In this document: one piece after another, positions 8,777 through 19,454 of the stretch
How the letters are laid out: the number at the start of each line of letters is the position of its first letter
Position numbering within the stretch: the first letter of the stretch is position 1
Origin: Streptomyces sp. NBC_00271
Lineage (GTDB): Bacteria; Actinomycetota; Actinomycetes; Streptomycetales; Streptomycetaceae
Direction of reading: 5' to 3'
NCBI RefSeq assembly: GCF_036178845.1
Contig: NZ_CP108070.1
Location: 930,001-994,000, forward strand
Length of the DNA: 64,000 nucleotides
Position numbers and translations under genes: made by a program
Notes under the pieces: model-generated
Databases searched by the model: none
What the model saw: the letters and a program-made list of their open reading frames with translations, nothing else
Told to the model about the DNA's origin: nothing

Positions 8777-10331
8777 TGAGGGCCACTCCTTCCATCGCGG
8801 CCACGAGGTCGTGGTCGTGCCAGCCGCGGGCGATCTCTGAGGTCACACGGCCCTGGAACATCACCAGGACCCGGTCACACATGCGCAGGTCGTCGAGTTC
8901 GTCGGAGGCGATGAGCACTCCGGTGCCGGTCTGCGCGGTCTCCTCGACCTTGCCGAGGAGGAACTCCTTGGAGCGCACGTCCACGCCCGCGGTCGGGTTG
9001 ATGAGCACGAGCAGTCGGGGGTCGTCGGCCAGGGCGCGGGCCATGACGACCTTCTGCTGGTTGCCTCCGGACAGGGCGGAGACGGGCAGGTCGGGCCCGG
9101 GAGTCTTGATCGCCAGTTTCTCGATCATGCCCTCGGCGAGCCGGTCCCTGCGGCCGTGGCTCAGGAACCCGTTCGAGCCGAGGCGCTTCGGCACGGACAG
9201 TGTGGCGTTGTCCGCGATCGACATGTCGGGAACGAAGCCCTGGTGGTGCCGGTCCTGCGGGACGAACCCGGCGCCGGCCGCGAGCGCCGCAGGCACACTG
9301 CCCGGCCGGGGCCGCCTCCCGGTGATCTCCACCTCGCCCGCCGCTGCCGCCCGCAGCCCTACGACGGTCTCGGCGACCTCGGTGCGCCCGCTGCCGGCGG
9401 CGCCTGCGAGGCCGACGATCTCGCCGGCCCCGACCTGGAAGCTGACCTCGTCGTACGCATCGCCCCGCAGAGCACGGACGCTCAGTGCGGCCGTGGCGCC
9501 GGGAGTGAAGGTGCTCGCCCGTTCACCTTGCCGGTCGGCCGCCGCCTCACCGGTCATCGCGGCGACCAGATCGGCGCGAGGGAGTTCCGCCACCGGCGCC
9601 GTGATGATGTGCCGGGCGTCGCGGAAGACCGTCACCATGTCGCAGATCTCGTAGACCTCCTGAAGATGGTGACTGATGAACAGGAACGTCACGCCCTGGC
9701 GTTGCAGGTCGCGGATACGGTCGAAGAGCCGGTTGATGGCAGCTCCGTCGAGCTGGGCCGTCGGCTCGTCAAGGATGATGAACCGAGCGCCGAAGGACAG
9801 CGCGCGGGCGATCTCGACGAACTGCCGCTGTTCGACGTTCAGTTCACTCGCGGGGACGTTGGGGTCGACGTCCACCGACCAGGTCGCCAGCAGTTCCCGG
9901 GCGCGGCGACGGGTGGCCTGCCAGCTGATGAGCCGACTGCGTCCGTGGTCGTGCCGGTGCAGGAAGAGGTTCTCGGCGACGGTCAGCGTGGGGATGATCG
10001 TGGACTTCTGGTAGACACAGGCCACGCGCCGCCGCCAGGCGTCCCGGTCGGCGGGGCGGGGGGCGGGCTCGCCGCCGAAGGTGACCGCCCCCTCGTCGGG
10101 GGCCTGGAGGCCGGTGAGGACCGACACCAGGGTCGACTTGCCGGCTCCGTTGCGGCCGACGAGCGCGTGGGTCTCGCCGGGCCTGATGGTGATCCGGGCG
10201 CCGTTGAGGGCCACCGTCGGACCGAATCGTTTGACTATGCCCGTCGCCTCGACGACGGGCGGGTCGGAGGAGACCCGTCCGTCGTCCGCCGGGGCGGGCG
10301 CGGGGGTGTCTGCTCGCTCCCCGTCGCTCAT
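8769..10331 (-). CDS. Sugar ABC transporter ATP-binding protein, tandem ABC domains
   Basis: 520-residue CUT2-type ATPase with two nucleotide-binding halves. The first half has Walker A GRNGAGKS, a degenerate signature LNVEQRQFVEIAR and Walker B FIILDEPTA. The second has a degenerate Walker A (GAAGSGRTE), a good signature ALSGGNQQKVVMAR and LLVLINPTAGVD. This asymmetry is normal for RbsA/MglA/RhaT ATPases. AAGGCGG precedes the ATG by about 6 nt. A 109-nt spacer carrying a 16-bp tandem repeat separates it from the binding-protein gene. Confidence 0.93.
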   Translation of the reverse strand: MSDGERADTPAPAPADDGRVSSDPPVVEATGIVKRFGPTVALNGARITIRPGETHALVGRNGAGKSTLVSVLTGLQAPDEGAVTFGGEPAPRPADRDAWRRRVACVYQKSTIIPTLTVAENLFLHRHDHGRSRLISWQATRRRARELLATWSVDVDPNVPASELNVEQRQFVEIARALSFGARFIILDEPTAQLDGAAINRLFDRIRDLQRQGVTFLFISHHLQEVYEICDMVTVFRDARHIITAPVAELPRADLVAAMTGEAAADRQGERASTFTPGATAALSVRALRGDAYDEVSFQVGAGEIVGLAGAAGSGRTEVAETVVGLRAAAAGEVEITGRRPRPGSVPAALAAGAGFVPQDRHHQGFVPDMSIADNATLSVPKRLGSNGFLSHGRRDRLAEGMIEKLAIKTPGPDLPVSALSGGNQQKVVMARALADDPRLLVLINPTAGVDVRSKEFLLGKVEETAQTGTGVLIASDELDDLRMCDRVLVMFQGRVTSEIARGWHDHDLVAAMEGVALNA

Positions 10332-10351
10332 CTCAACCGCCTTGTCCTCGT

Positions 10352-10431
10352 GAGCCGTTGCTCTGTAAAGCCGTTGTTCTGTTGAGCCGTTGTTCTCGTG
10401 AGCCGTCGCTCCGGTGAGCCGTCGCGTTGCG
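10352..10431. repeat. Five-copy 16-bp tandem repeat in the operon spacer
   Basis: Copies begin at 10352, 10368, 10384, 10400 and 10416, exactly 16 bp apart, each opening with GAGCCG or AAGCCG followed by TTGYTCT/TCGCTCC-like sequence. They fill nearly the whole gap between the binding-protein stop and the ribosome site of the ATPase. In the transcript they would form an array of near-identical 16-nt units. Confidence 0.9.
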
Positions 10432-10440
10432 GAGGAGGGA

Positions 10441-11505
10441 TCAGCCGAGGTTGTTGCCCCACAGCGCCTTGTCGTCGCTCTTGACGCTGGGCACGCCGCC
10501 GTAGGTGGCGCCGTCGACGGTGACGAGCGGGGCGGAGAGCTGGTCCTCGAGGACGCCGTCGCGGACCTGGATGATGGTGCTGTCGTGGTCGGTCTTGCCG
10601 GGCTTGAAGGTCTTCCCGTCGATCGCGGCCTTGAGGTAGTACAGGGCGTACTTGGCGTAGAGGTCGGCGGGCTGGGAGACCGTGGCGTCGATCTTCCCGG
10701 CGGCGATGGACTTCAGCTCTTCGGGGATGCCGTCGTTGGAGACGACGAAGACGTGCTTCTTGTCCTTCGGGTCGACCAACAGGCTCTTCTGCTTGAGGAC
10801 TTGGAGCGTGCCGGACAGGGCGAAACTGGACTCCATGTAGATGCCCTTGATGCCCGGGTTGGCGGTCAGGTCGGTCTGCAGCTTCTGTGCGGCGACCGCG
10901 CCGTCCCAGTTGGTGGCCTCGCCGAACACCTTGATGCCGGGGTAGTTCTTCTTCATGCAGGCGTTGAACGCCTCCGTGCGGTCACGGCCGTTGATGGAGT
11001 CGAGACCGCCTTCCAGCATCACGACCTTGCCCTTGCCGCCGAGCTTGGTGCCGAGGTACTGGCAGGCCTTCTCGCCATAGGCGCGGTTGTCGGCGCGCAC
11101 GACCATGAACACCTTGCCGGTGTCGGGGCGGGTGTCCACGGTGACGACCGGGATCTTCTTCGACTCCAACTGCGCCAGGGTGGGCGCGATGGCGGCGGTG
11201 TCCTGCGGAGCCATCGCGATGCCCTTGACGCCCTGGCTGATGAACGTCTGCGCGTTGGCGGTGAGTTTGGCGACGTCGTTCTGCGAGTTGGTGGTCTTGA
11301 GCGAGAGGCCGAGCTGCTTGCCGTATTCCGGCGTGTACTTGATGTAGGAGTTCCAGAAGTCGGTGTCGGAGCGCGGGTAGTCGACGCCGACCAGCGGCGT
11401 GTCACCCGCCGACGCCGACGTGCTGGAACCGCTGTCGCACGCACTGAGCAAGGCCAGTGCGGACAGGGTGGAGACGGCGGAACAGAGGGCGGTTCTGAGT
11501 CTCAT
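10441..11505 (-). CDS. Sugar-binding lipoprotein of CUT2 ABC importer
   Basis: 354-residue periplasmic-binding-protein-type substrate receptor. The signal peptide is MRLRTALCSAVSTLSALALLSAC with lipobox LSAC, so it is anchored outside the membrane. The mature part (VGVDYPRSDTDFWNSYIKYTPEYG) belongs to the ribose/rhamnose peripla_BP_4 group. The ATG was chosen over a longer upstream frame because the lipoprotein signal begins there and GAGGAAG lies 8 nt upstream. It is the first gene of the operon, facing the fucosidase gene across a 423-bp intergenic region. L-fucose as ligand is inferred. Confidence 0.92.
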   Translation of the reverse strand: MRLRTALCSAVSTLSALALLSACDSGSSTSASAGDTPLVGVDYPRSDTDFWNSYIKYTPEYGKQLGLSLKTTNSQNDVAKLTANAQTFISQGVKGIAMAPQDTAAIAPTLAQLESKKIPVVTVDTRPDTGKVFMVVRADNRAYGEKACQYLGTKLGGKGKVVMLEGGLDSINGRDRTEAFNACMKKNYPGIKVFGEATNWDGAVAAQKLQTDLTANPGIKGIYMESSFALSGTLQVLKQKSLLVDPKDKKHVFVVSNDGIPEELKSIAAGKIDATVSQPADLYAKYALYYLKAAIDGKTFKPGKTDHDSTIIQVRDGVLEDQLSAPLVTVDGATYGGVPSVKSDDKALWGNNLG

Positions 11506-11928
11506 CGGTGCTTCCTCGCGCCGGTCCCGTAGCGGGAGATGTTTCGCCTCGACGACATCCGTGTATCGCCGCGCAGTAGAGATGGGATGTTTATAGAGGC
11601 GTCCCGGGAGCCTGTCCAGTCCTCTGTACGAAGTCATGGGGAAATATCAGCTCGCGGAGTCACCTGCGAGGGTGAGGCGTGCCCGCACAGGAGTATCCAT
11701 CCCATCAATCGCCGCCACCCGACGGCGCGCACTGACCGTGAAGCACCCACAAGACATGGCATGTTTGCGTGAGTGGAATCCAGTTCATATCAAGATAAAT
11801 CAGGCAACTCGCCTGAAGTCTTGGTGACTTTCATCCCTGCATACTGGTTGACATCCCATGGCGGAATGGCCGACCTTCATGCTTGGTCCTGCATTCCCTC
11901 TGTCCCCTTCCGCATCAGGGATGTGCCC
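11506..11928. promoter_or_regulatory. Divergent promoter region of the fucose operon and fucosidase
   Basis: This AT-richer 423-bp intergenic region must hold both divergent promoters. Visible elements are an inverted repeat ACATG-G-CATGT at 11754-11764 with near-symmetric CAAG/TTTG flanks, and a TTGACA hexamer near 11849 facing the fucosidase. No gene is seen in it. The GntR protein at the left end of the window is the likely DNA-binding partner, but no perfect FadR-type site was recognised. Confidence 0.5.
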
Positions 11929-14160
11929 ATGTCGAGCTCGATCAACAGACGCCACTTCCTGGCCGCCGCAACCTGCGTGGCCACGGCGGCCGTTGCCGGA
12001 GGTGCGTTCAGTGCCGGTGTCGCCGAGGCGGCGCCCAGCACCTACACGCCCGACTGGAACTCGGTCGATCAGCACCCGCCGGCCCCGGAGTGGTTCCAGG
12101 ACGCGAAGTTCGGGATCTACTTCCACTGGGGCGTTTTCAGCGTCCCCGCCTACGAGAGCGAGTGGTACCCGCGGAACATGTACCAGGCGGGCGGCAACGC
12201 CAATCAGCACCACATCGCCACCTACGGCCAGCCATCGGCATGGCCGTACCACAACTTCATCAACGGGGCGCAGGACCTGGCGGGCAACTTCGTGAAGTTC
12301 GCGCCCAAGCTGAAATCGGCGGGCGGGAAGTTCGACCCCGACGAGTGGGTGCAGCTGTTCGTCGACGCCGGCGCCAGGTTCGCCGGCCCGGTCGCCGAGC
12401 ACCACGACGGGTTCTCCATGTGGGACAGCCAGGTCAACGAGTGGAACTCGGTGAAGAAGGGCCCGGGGCTCGACCTGTTGCGGCTCTTCTCCACGGCTAT
12501 CCGCGCCAAGGGCCTCAAGCTGCTGGTGGCCATGCACCACGCGTACCACTTCAACGGCTTCTACGAATACGTCCCCGCCCAGACGGACCCCAGCCTCAAG
12601 AAGCTCTACGGGCAACTGGGCTCGACCGCGGAGAACCAGCTCTGGTACGACAAGCTCAAGGAGGTCGTCGACCGCGCCCAACCCGACGTCCTCTGGCAGG
12701 ACTTCAAGCTTGACGCCGTCGACGAGACGCAACGGCTGAACTTCCTGGCGTACTACTACAACCAGGCGAACAGCTGGGGCCGTGAGGTCGTCGCCACCTA
12801 CAAGGACGGCATGCACGGCAAGGGTGAGGTCTTCGACTACGAGCGCGGTGGTCCGGCCGATCTCACCACCCCGTACTGGCTGACCGACGACAGCATCTCC
12901 AGCTCCAGCTGGTGCTACACCCAGGGCATCGGCTACTACAGCATCCCGCAGATGCTGCACTCGTTCCTCGACCGGGTCAGCAAGAACGGCAACGTGCTGC
13001 TGAACATCGCCCCGATGGCCGACGGCACCATCCCGCAGGCGCAGAAGGACATCCTGCTCGGTATCGGGGACCATCTGAAGCGTTTCGGCGAGTCCGTGTA
13101 CTCCACCCGCGCGTGGACGACGTACGGCGAGGGCCCGACGAAGATGGGCGGCGGTGCGTTCACCACTCCGCATGCCGGTACGCCCGAGGACATCCGTTTC
13201 ACCCGCAACAAGGCCGGCAACGTCCTGTATGCCGCCGTCCTGGGCTGGCCCGGCAGCTCCCTGACGATCAAGACCCTCAACTCGGACCGGATCAACCTCT
13301 CCTCGCTGACCTCGGTGAAGCTCCTCGGGAACACAGCCGGCACCTACATCGATCTGCCCACACCGGCCCAGAACTCCTCCGGCCTCACGGTCACCCTGCC
13401 CTCCTCGGCGCCGTACAGTGCCGGCGCCTACGTCCTGAAGCTCAACTTCTCCGGCCCGATCCCGGGCCTGCGGCCACTCGCCGGCGCCGTCGCCTTCGCA
13501 GACGTCGACTACACCGGCGACTCCGCCGTCCTCGCCGTCGGCGACTACACGTCGGCCGAGCTGACCGCGGCCGGGCTGGGCGTGCGCACCCTCTCCTCCC
13601 TCCGGCCGGCCCGTGGCTACCAGGTGATCGGCTACTCCGGGGACGACTTCACCGGCACTTCCTGGACGTTCACGGCTGAGAACCCCGACCTGCGGGTCAC
13701 TGGCAACAACGACCAGATCACCTCGCTGAGGGTCCAGTTCAACCCGGCCACGTTCTTCCGGATCACCAACGTCACCGACGGCCTGGCCCTGGACAGTGGC
13801 GGCAACGTCGCTTCCGGGTCCGACCTCAAGCAGTGGACCTGGAACGGCAGTTCCAACCTGCAGTGGCAGGCGGTGGAGGTCGGAGGCGGCTACTACAAGC
13901 TGGTCAACCGCACAAACGGCATGGTCGCCGACGGCTGGGGCGCCACCACCGATGGCTCCGCCGCCAGACAGGCCGCCTGGAACGGTGGCACCAACCAGCA
14001 GTGGACCATCACTCACCGCGGTGGCGACCACTATTCGATCGCCAACCGCACCACCGGCCTGGCCCTCGACGGCGGCGGCAACGTCGACTCGGGTTCCATC
14101 ACCAAGCAGTGGACCTACGGCAGCAGCACCAACCTGCAGTGGACCTTCACCGCGCTGTAG
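11929..14160 (+). CDS. Secreted alpha-L-fucosidase (GH29) with crystallin-like and ricin-type domains
   Basis: 743-residue exported enzyme. A twin-arginine signal (NRRHFLAAATCVATAAVAGGAF) is followed by a GH29 catalytic domain (FGIYFHWGVFSVPAYESEWYP; nucleophile Asp in VLWQDFKLD; substrate motif EHHDGFSMW). Next come a beta/gamma-crystallin-like domain (about residues 525-610, GYSGDDFTGTSWTF) and a C-terminal CBM13/ricin trefoil with repeated ALDSGGN and LQW motifs. It releases alpha-L-fucose from glycans outside the cell for the adjacent importer. The in-frame ATG at the twin-arginine signal was chosen over an upstream extension lacking any signal. A hairpin terminator follows the stop. Confidence 0.92.
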   Translation: MSSSINRRHFLAAATCVATAAVAGGAFSAGVAEAAPSTYTPDWNSVDQHPPAPEWFQDAKFGIYFHWGVFSVPAYESEWYPRNMYQAGGNANQHHIATYGQPSAWPYHNFINGAQDLAGNFVKFAPKLKSAGGKFDPDEWVQLFVDAGARFAGPVAEHHDGFSMWDSQVNEWNSVKKGPGLDLLRLFSTAIRAKGLKLLVAMHHAYHFNGFYEYVPAQTDPSLKKLYGQLGSTAENQLWYDKLKEVVDRAQPDVLWQDFKLDAVDETQRLNFLAYYYNQANSWGREVVATYKDGMHGKGEVFDYERGGPADLTTPYWLTDDSISSSSWCYTQGIGYYSIPQMLHSFLDRVSKNGNVLLNIAPMADGTIPQAQKDILLGIGDHLKRFGESVYSTRAWTTYGEGPTKMGGGAFTTPHAGTPEDIRFTRNKAGNVLYAAVLGWPGSSLTIKTLNSDRINLSSLTSVKLLGNTAGTYIDLPTPAQNSSGLTVTLPSSAPYSAGAYVLKLNFSGPIPGLRPLAGAVAFADVDYTGDSAVLAVGDYTSAELTAAGLGVRTLSSLRPARGYQVIGYSGDDFTGTSWTFTAENPDLRVTGNNDQITSLRVQFNPATFFRITNVTDGLALDSGGNVASGSDLKQWTWNGSSNLQWQAVEVGGGYYKLVNRTNGMVADGWGATTDGSAARQAAWNGGTNQQWTITHRGGDHYSIANRTTGLALDGGGNVDSGSITKQWTYGSSTNLQWTFTAL

Positions 14161-14170
14161 CCGGCGGAGC

Positions 14171-14194
14171 GCGCTGCCGCGGACGTGGCAGCGC
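14171..14194 (+). terminator. Hairpin terminator after fucosidase
   Basis: Perfect 8-bp stem GCGCTGCC/GGCAGCGC with an 8-nt loop, 11 nt after the stop codon. There is no clear T run, as is common in Streptomyces. Confidence 0.7.
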
Positions 14195-14407
14195 AATCCG
14201 TGCCGTGCGAGCCGGACGACCGTGTCGCTGCCGCCTCGACGCCCCCGACGTCAGCTCCGAAGGCTGGGGGGACTCAGCAGGCGCAGCACTGTTCCCGTGT
14301 AGGGCGGCGGAGCGGTCCTGTTGCGTCCGGGATGCCAAAGCGTGCCTCCACGCGACTGGGCGCGTGTCCCGGGGGACGGACGGCCACACTCAGCGACAGG
14401 GACACAA

Positions 14408-15979
14408 ATGCAGCGAGATGACACGCATATGACATACGGGTCGTGGTGGGGACGTGGGAAGCGTACGGCAGTGCTGACCACGGTGACCGCCTTACTGGCG
14501 GCGCTGCTGACCGGGCTTGGCGCCGCCGGGACTGCGCGGGCGGCCACCGTGGATACGAGCGCGTCATACGTGCTGGTCAACCGGGGCAGCGGCAAGGTGC
14601 TCGACGTGGTCGGCGCAAGCACCGCCGACGGGGCGGGTCTCACGCAGTGGACCCGTACCGACAGCGCCAACCAGCAGTTCCGGTTCGTCGACTCGGGCGG
14701 CAGCTACTACCGGCTCAAGGCGCAGCACTCCCTCAAGGTGCTGGACGTGCTCAACTACTCCACCGCCGACCACGCGGACATCGCGCAGTGGAGTGACGCG
14801 GGCGGCACCAACCAGCAGTTCCGGCTGGCCGATTCCCCGGACGGTTACGTCCGGCTGATCAACCGCAACAGCGGCAAGGCCGTCGAGGTCGAGAACGCCT
14901 CCACCGCGGACGGCGCCAAGGTCGTGCAGTACACCGACTGGGGCGGCGCCAACCAGCAGTGGCAACTGGTCCGCGCGACAGGAGTGCCGACGCAGGTGCA
15001 CACCGCGGGGCGGGTCAAGGACGCCGGAGACACCGTGCAGTACAGCTGGCCTGGTGTGTACTTCGAGGGCCGCGTCAGCGGCACCGGCGTGGGCATCGTG
15101 CTCAACGACTCGGCCGCCGACTACGACGTCCAGGTCGATGGAACCACCGTCGCCACACTCGTCACGCCCGGCGACACCACGCACTGGATCAACGGCCTGT
15201 CGAACAGCACGCACACCGTCCGGCTCGTCAAGCGCAACGACACCCCGGGGGACACCAGCACGTTCGGAGGCTTCGTCGCCGCGCCCGGCGGTGCCGTACT
15301 GAGCAAACCGGCCGCCCGCAACCGCCAGATCGAGTTCATCGGCGACTCCCTCACGGTGGGCTACGGCAACCTCTCGACCTCACGCACCTGCACCTGGGAC
15401 CAGGTCAAACGGAACACCAACTCCGATGTGAGCTACGGCGCCCTAACCGCCCGGCAACTGAACGCCGACTACCAGATCAACGGCTACTCGGGCCTCGGCA
15501 TGGTGCGCAACTACAACGGAGGCTCACGGGACGTCACGTACCGGACCTTCTACGACAGTGCCCTGCTGAACGTGTCCGGCGACGTCTGGCAGAACCCGGG
15601 CACCTGGCGCCCCCGGGTCGTGGTGGTCAACCTCGGCACCAACGACTTCTCGACCGCTATCAACCCCGGTGAGCCGTGGACGCCCGACAGCCTCGCGGCC
15701 GCCTACCGCAGCGCCTACGGCGACTTCGTCCAGAAGCTGCGCACGCGCTACGGGGCCGACACGACCATCGTGGCGGTAGGCGCCGGCCAGTACGCCGACC
15801 ATGTCCAGCAGGTCGTCAAGGCGCGCAACGACGGCGGCGACAGCCGGGTCCGCTACTGGTTTCTCGACGACTCGGGCCTGGACTTCCTCGGCTGCGACTG
15901 GCACTACTCGGCCCACGACGACCGACTCATCGCCGACCGGCTCACCTCGTTCATCGCCGGTCTGCCGACAGGCTGGTGA
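14408..15979 (+). CDS. Secreted CE2-type SGNH acetylesterase with N-terminal ricin domain
   Basis: 523-residue exported esterase. A Sec signal (RTAVLTTVTALLAALLTGLGAAGTARA) is followed by a CBM13/ricin trefoil (three QQF/QQW repeats: ANQQFRF, TNQQFRL, ANQQWQL). A jelly-roll domain comes next, then an SGNH hydrolase with GDSLTVGYGN, the oxyanion motif LGTND, and DWHYSAHDD near the C-terminus. Jelly roll plus SGNH is the CE2 layout, which deacetylates xylan or other hemicelluloses. ATG 14408 was preferred because AGGGA lies 6 nt upstream; ATG 14429 is an alternative. It probably supports the glycosidases by removing acetyl groups. Confidence 0.88.
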   Translation: MQRDDTHMTYGSWWGRGKRTAVLTTVTALLAALLTGLGAAGTARAATVDTSASYVLVNRGSGKVLDVVGASTADGAGLTQWTRTDSANQQFRFVDSGGSYYRLKAQHSLKVLDVLNYSTADHADIAQWSDAGGTNQQFRLADSPDGYVRLINRNSGKAVEVENASTADGAKVVQYTDWGGANQQWQLVRATGVPTQVHTAGRVKDAGDTVQYSWPGVYFEGRVSGTGVGIVLNDSAADYDVQVDGTTVATLVTPGDTTHWINGLSNSTHTVRLVKRNDTPGDTSTFGGFVAAPGGAVLSKPAARNRQIEFIGDSLTVGYGNLSTSRTCTWDQVKRNTNSDVSYGALTARQLNADYQINGYSGLGMVRNYNGGSRDVTYRTFYDSALLNVSGDVWQNPGTWRPRVVVVNLGTNDFSTAINPGEPWTPDSLAAAYRSAYGDFVQKLRTRYGADTTIVAVGAGQYADHVQQVVKARNDGGDSRVRYWFLDDSGLDFLGCDWHYSAHDDRLIADRLTSFIAGLPTGW

Positions 15980-15989
15980 CGGCAGGCGG

Positions 15990-16363
15990 CTACGGCCGGT
16001 TCATTACGACCGAGTTGATCGGCGTCAGGTTGAAGACGCCGAACTCGTTGAGCTCGATGACGGTCACGCAGTCATCGCCGTTGTAGCCGTTGCACAATGG
16101 GGCGGTGGCGTTGCCGCTGCCGTACTGGTTGTTGAGCACATAGTGGTCGCCGAACTGGTCGCTCAGATTGTGGGCACCGTACTGTAGAAGATGTCCCTCG
16201 GCGTGCTCGTACGGATGTCCGCACCCTCGGGGTAGATACACACCGCCCCGCCCGGACAGCCGTACACGGGCCTGTCATTCGCGTGTGCCGAGCCGGTACC
16301 GACCGCCGTCAGAGCAGCCGCGGCGATGGCGAGCGCGGCGGCGCCCCGCGTGATCCTGCACAT
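15990..16363 (-). pseudogene. Frameshifted small secreted peptidase-inhibitor-like protein
   Basis: The N-terminal frame gives a Sec signal (MCRITRGAAALAIAAAALTAVGTGSAHA) and a cysteine-bearing stretch YGCPGGAVCIYPEG, ending after RDIFYST. The sequence resumes one frame over as YGAHNLSDQFGDHYVLNNQYG and runs to 15990. Inserting one base near 16190 joins them into a 120-residue secreted protein resembling the I36/SMI-type small inhibitors of Streptomyces. AAGGACC precedes the ATG. It is either a one-base deletion or an assembly error; without correction the product would be truncated at 66 residues. Confidence 0.75.
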
Positions 16364-16573
16364 GATGGTCCTTAAGAATGTTGGGCGGTCCGGGAGGACC
16401 GGGTGTGGCTGATGATGTGTTTGCTGTTGATGGCTCCAGGAGAATGGCCGCCCGGTCCTCCGGGATGCTCCGACCACTGATTGAGAACTGCGGTCATCGC
16501 TGGTTAAGGACCTGTCGGCGGAGTGTTCCCCGGGCCACGGAAGTGCTGGTCACGGTGGAACGGAGCGACGGGC

Positions 16574-17775
16574 TTGAGCACGCCTCACGCGCGGATATGG
16601 GTCGGCATTGACGCCGGCAAGGGGCATCACTGGGCGGTGGCGTGAACGCCGACGGTGAGACGCTGTTCTCGACGAAGGTGATCAACGACGAGGCCCAGAT
16701 CCTTACGCTGATCGACACGGCCCGGGAGAAGGCCGACGAGGTGGCGTGGGCGGTGGACATCTCCGGCCGGGCCTCCGCCCTGCTGTTGGCCTTGCTCATC
16801 GCGCACGGGCAGCGGGTCGTCTACGTGCCCGGCCGCACCGTCAACCGGATGACCGGCGCCTACCGCGGTGAGGGCAAGACTGATGCCAAAGACGCCCTGG
16901 TCATCGCCGACCAGGCCCGCATGCGCCGGGACTTCGCTCCGATTGAGACTCCTCCAGAACTGGTCTCCGCGCTCCAGTTGCGCACCGGTTACCGGCGCGA
17001 CCTGATCGCCGACCGGGTCCGGCTGATCAACCGGCTGCGTGACCTGCTGGTCGGCATCTGCCCCGCGCTGGAGCGGGCCTTCGACTACTCCGCGGCCAAG
17101 GGCCCGGTGGTCATGCTGACGGAGTATCAGACCCCGGCTGCTCTGCACCGGACCGGCGCCAAGCGGTTGACCACCTGGCTGGAACGCCGCAAGGTCCGCG
17201 GCGCCGACGCCGTTGCGGTCAAGGCCGTCGAGGCTGCCCAGTCCCAGAGCACTGCCCTGCCCGGGGAGGCCCGGGCGGCCAAGCTGGTGCGCGACCTGGC
17301 CCACCAGCTCCTGGCCCTGGACGAGCGGATCAAGGACAACGACCGGGAGATCCGCGAGACCTTCCGCGCCGACGACCGCGCTGAGATCATCGAGTCCATG
17401 CCCGGCATGGGCCCGATCCTGGGTGCCGAGTTCGTTGCCATCGTCGGTGACCTGTCCGGCTACCGCGACGCCGGGCGCCTGGCCTCGCACGCCGGCCTGG
17501 CGCCGGTGCCCCGCGACTCCGGCCGCCGCACCGGCAACTATCACCGGCCCAAACGCTACAACCGGCGCCTGCGTTGGCTGTTCTACATGTCCGCGCAGTC
17601 CGCCATGATGCGACCCGGCCCCTCCCGGGACTACTACCTCAAGAAGCGCGCCGAAGGACTGTTGCATATCCAGGCCCTGCTCGCGCTCGCCCGGCGCCGG
17701 GTCGACGTTCTGTGGGCGTTGCTGCGTGACAAGAGACTGTTCACCTCCGCCCCGCCGGTCACGCAGGCGGCTTGA
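16574..17775 (+). mobile_element. IS110-family transposase, frameshifted after the first catalytic Asp
   Basis: DEDD transposase of IS110/IS116 type. The first 23 codons, from a TTG start, read STPHARIWVGIDAGKGHHWAV, containing the first catalytic Asp, then hit TGA at 16643. The rest (378 codons from 16642) continues one frame over with KTDAKDALVIADQAR, the C-terminal transposase_20 domain PGMGPILGAEFVAIVG and HAGLAPVPRDSG. One missing base at GTGGC/GTGAAC restores a roughly 400-residue protein. IS110 elements lack terminal inverted repeats, so ends could not be fixed; the element probably spans about 16.48-17.80 kb. It separates the inhibitor remnant from the decayed GH62. Confidence 0.88.
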
Positions 17776-17981
17776 CACGATCATTGAGATTCTCCTTCAG
17801 TCCGCGGCCGACCCCCGTCGGCCGCCACCCCTGCGAGCCGAGGTCGACGACCTGGTCGATGACGGGGCGCGACCTGCCGTCGTCGCGCCAACCCTGCGAC
17901 GGCTACGCCGCCTCGTCCATGAATTCGATCCTGTTCAAAGCCACTCGGCGACATTCGCCGGCGGGCCTCGCCGTAACAGCG

Positions 17982-18016
17982 AAGGAACCCCAGCCGACGC
18001 GCGGCTGGGGTTCCTT
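17982..18016 (-). terminator. Strong hairpin terminator of the GH62 gene
   Basis: Perfect 14-bp stem AAGGAACCCCAGCC/GGCTGGGGTTCCTT with a 7-nt loop, 16 nt beyond the GH62 stop codon. Confidence 0.85.
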
Positions 18017-18031
18017 GAGACGGTGAGCAGG

Positions 18032-19327
<1,296 letters not shown>

Positions 19328-19454
19328 TTACGGCCGTCCCCCACCCCGCCCCCTCCCCGCGAGGCGAGCGGCCCGAGAACGAACAAGTACTGCTGTCACC
19401 GGCCCTGACGGCCCGACAGAGCACGACTCGACTCTCCGTACCCGAGGAACCGTC

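Noticed and set aside
16389..16465. Inverted repeat TCCGGGAGGACCGGG / CCCGGTCCTCCGGGA upstream of the inhibitor-like gene
   Set aside because: 47-nt loop and no obvious partner; could be chance in GC-rich DNA or part of the IS110 flank.
16574..16660. Programmed frameshifting in the IS110 transposase
   Set aside because: No slippery heptamer or downstream structure was seen at GTGGCGTGAAC; IS110 transposases are normally single-frame, so a simple mutation or sequence error is more likely.
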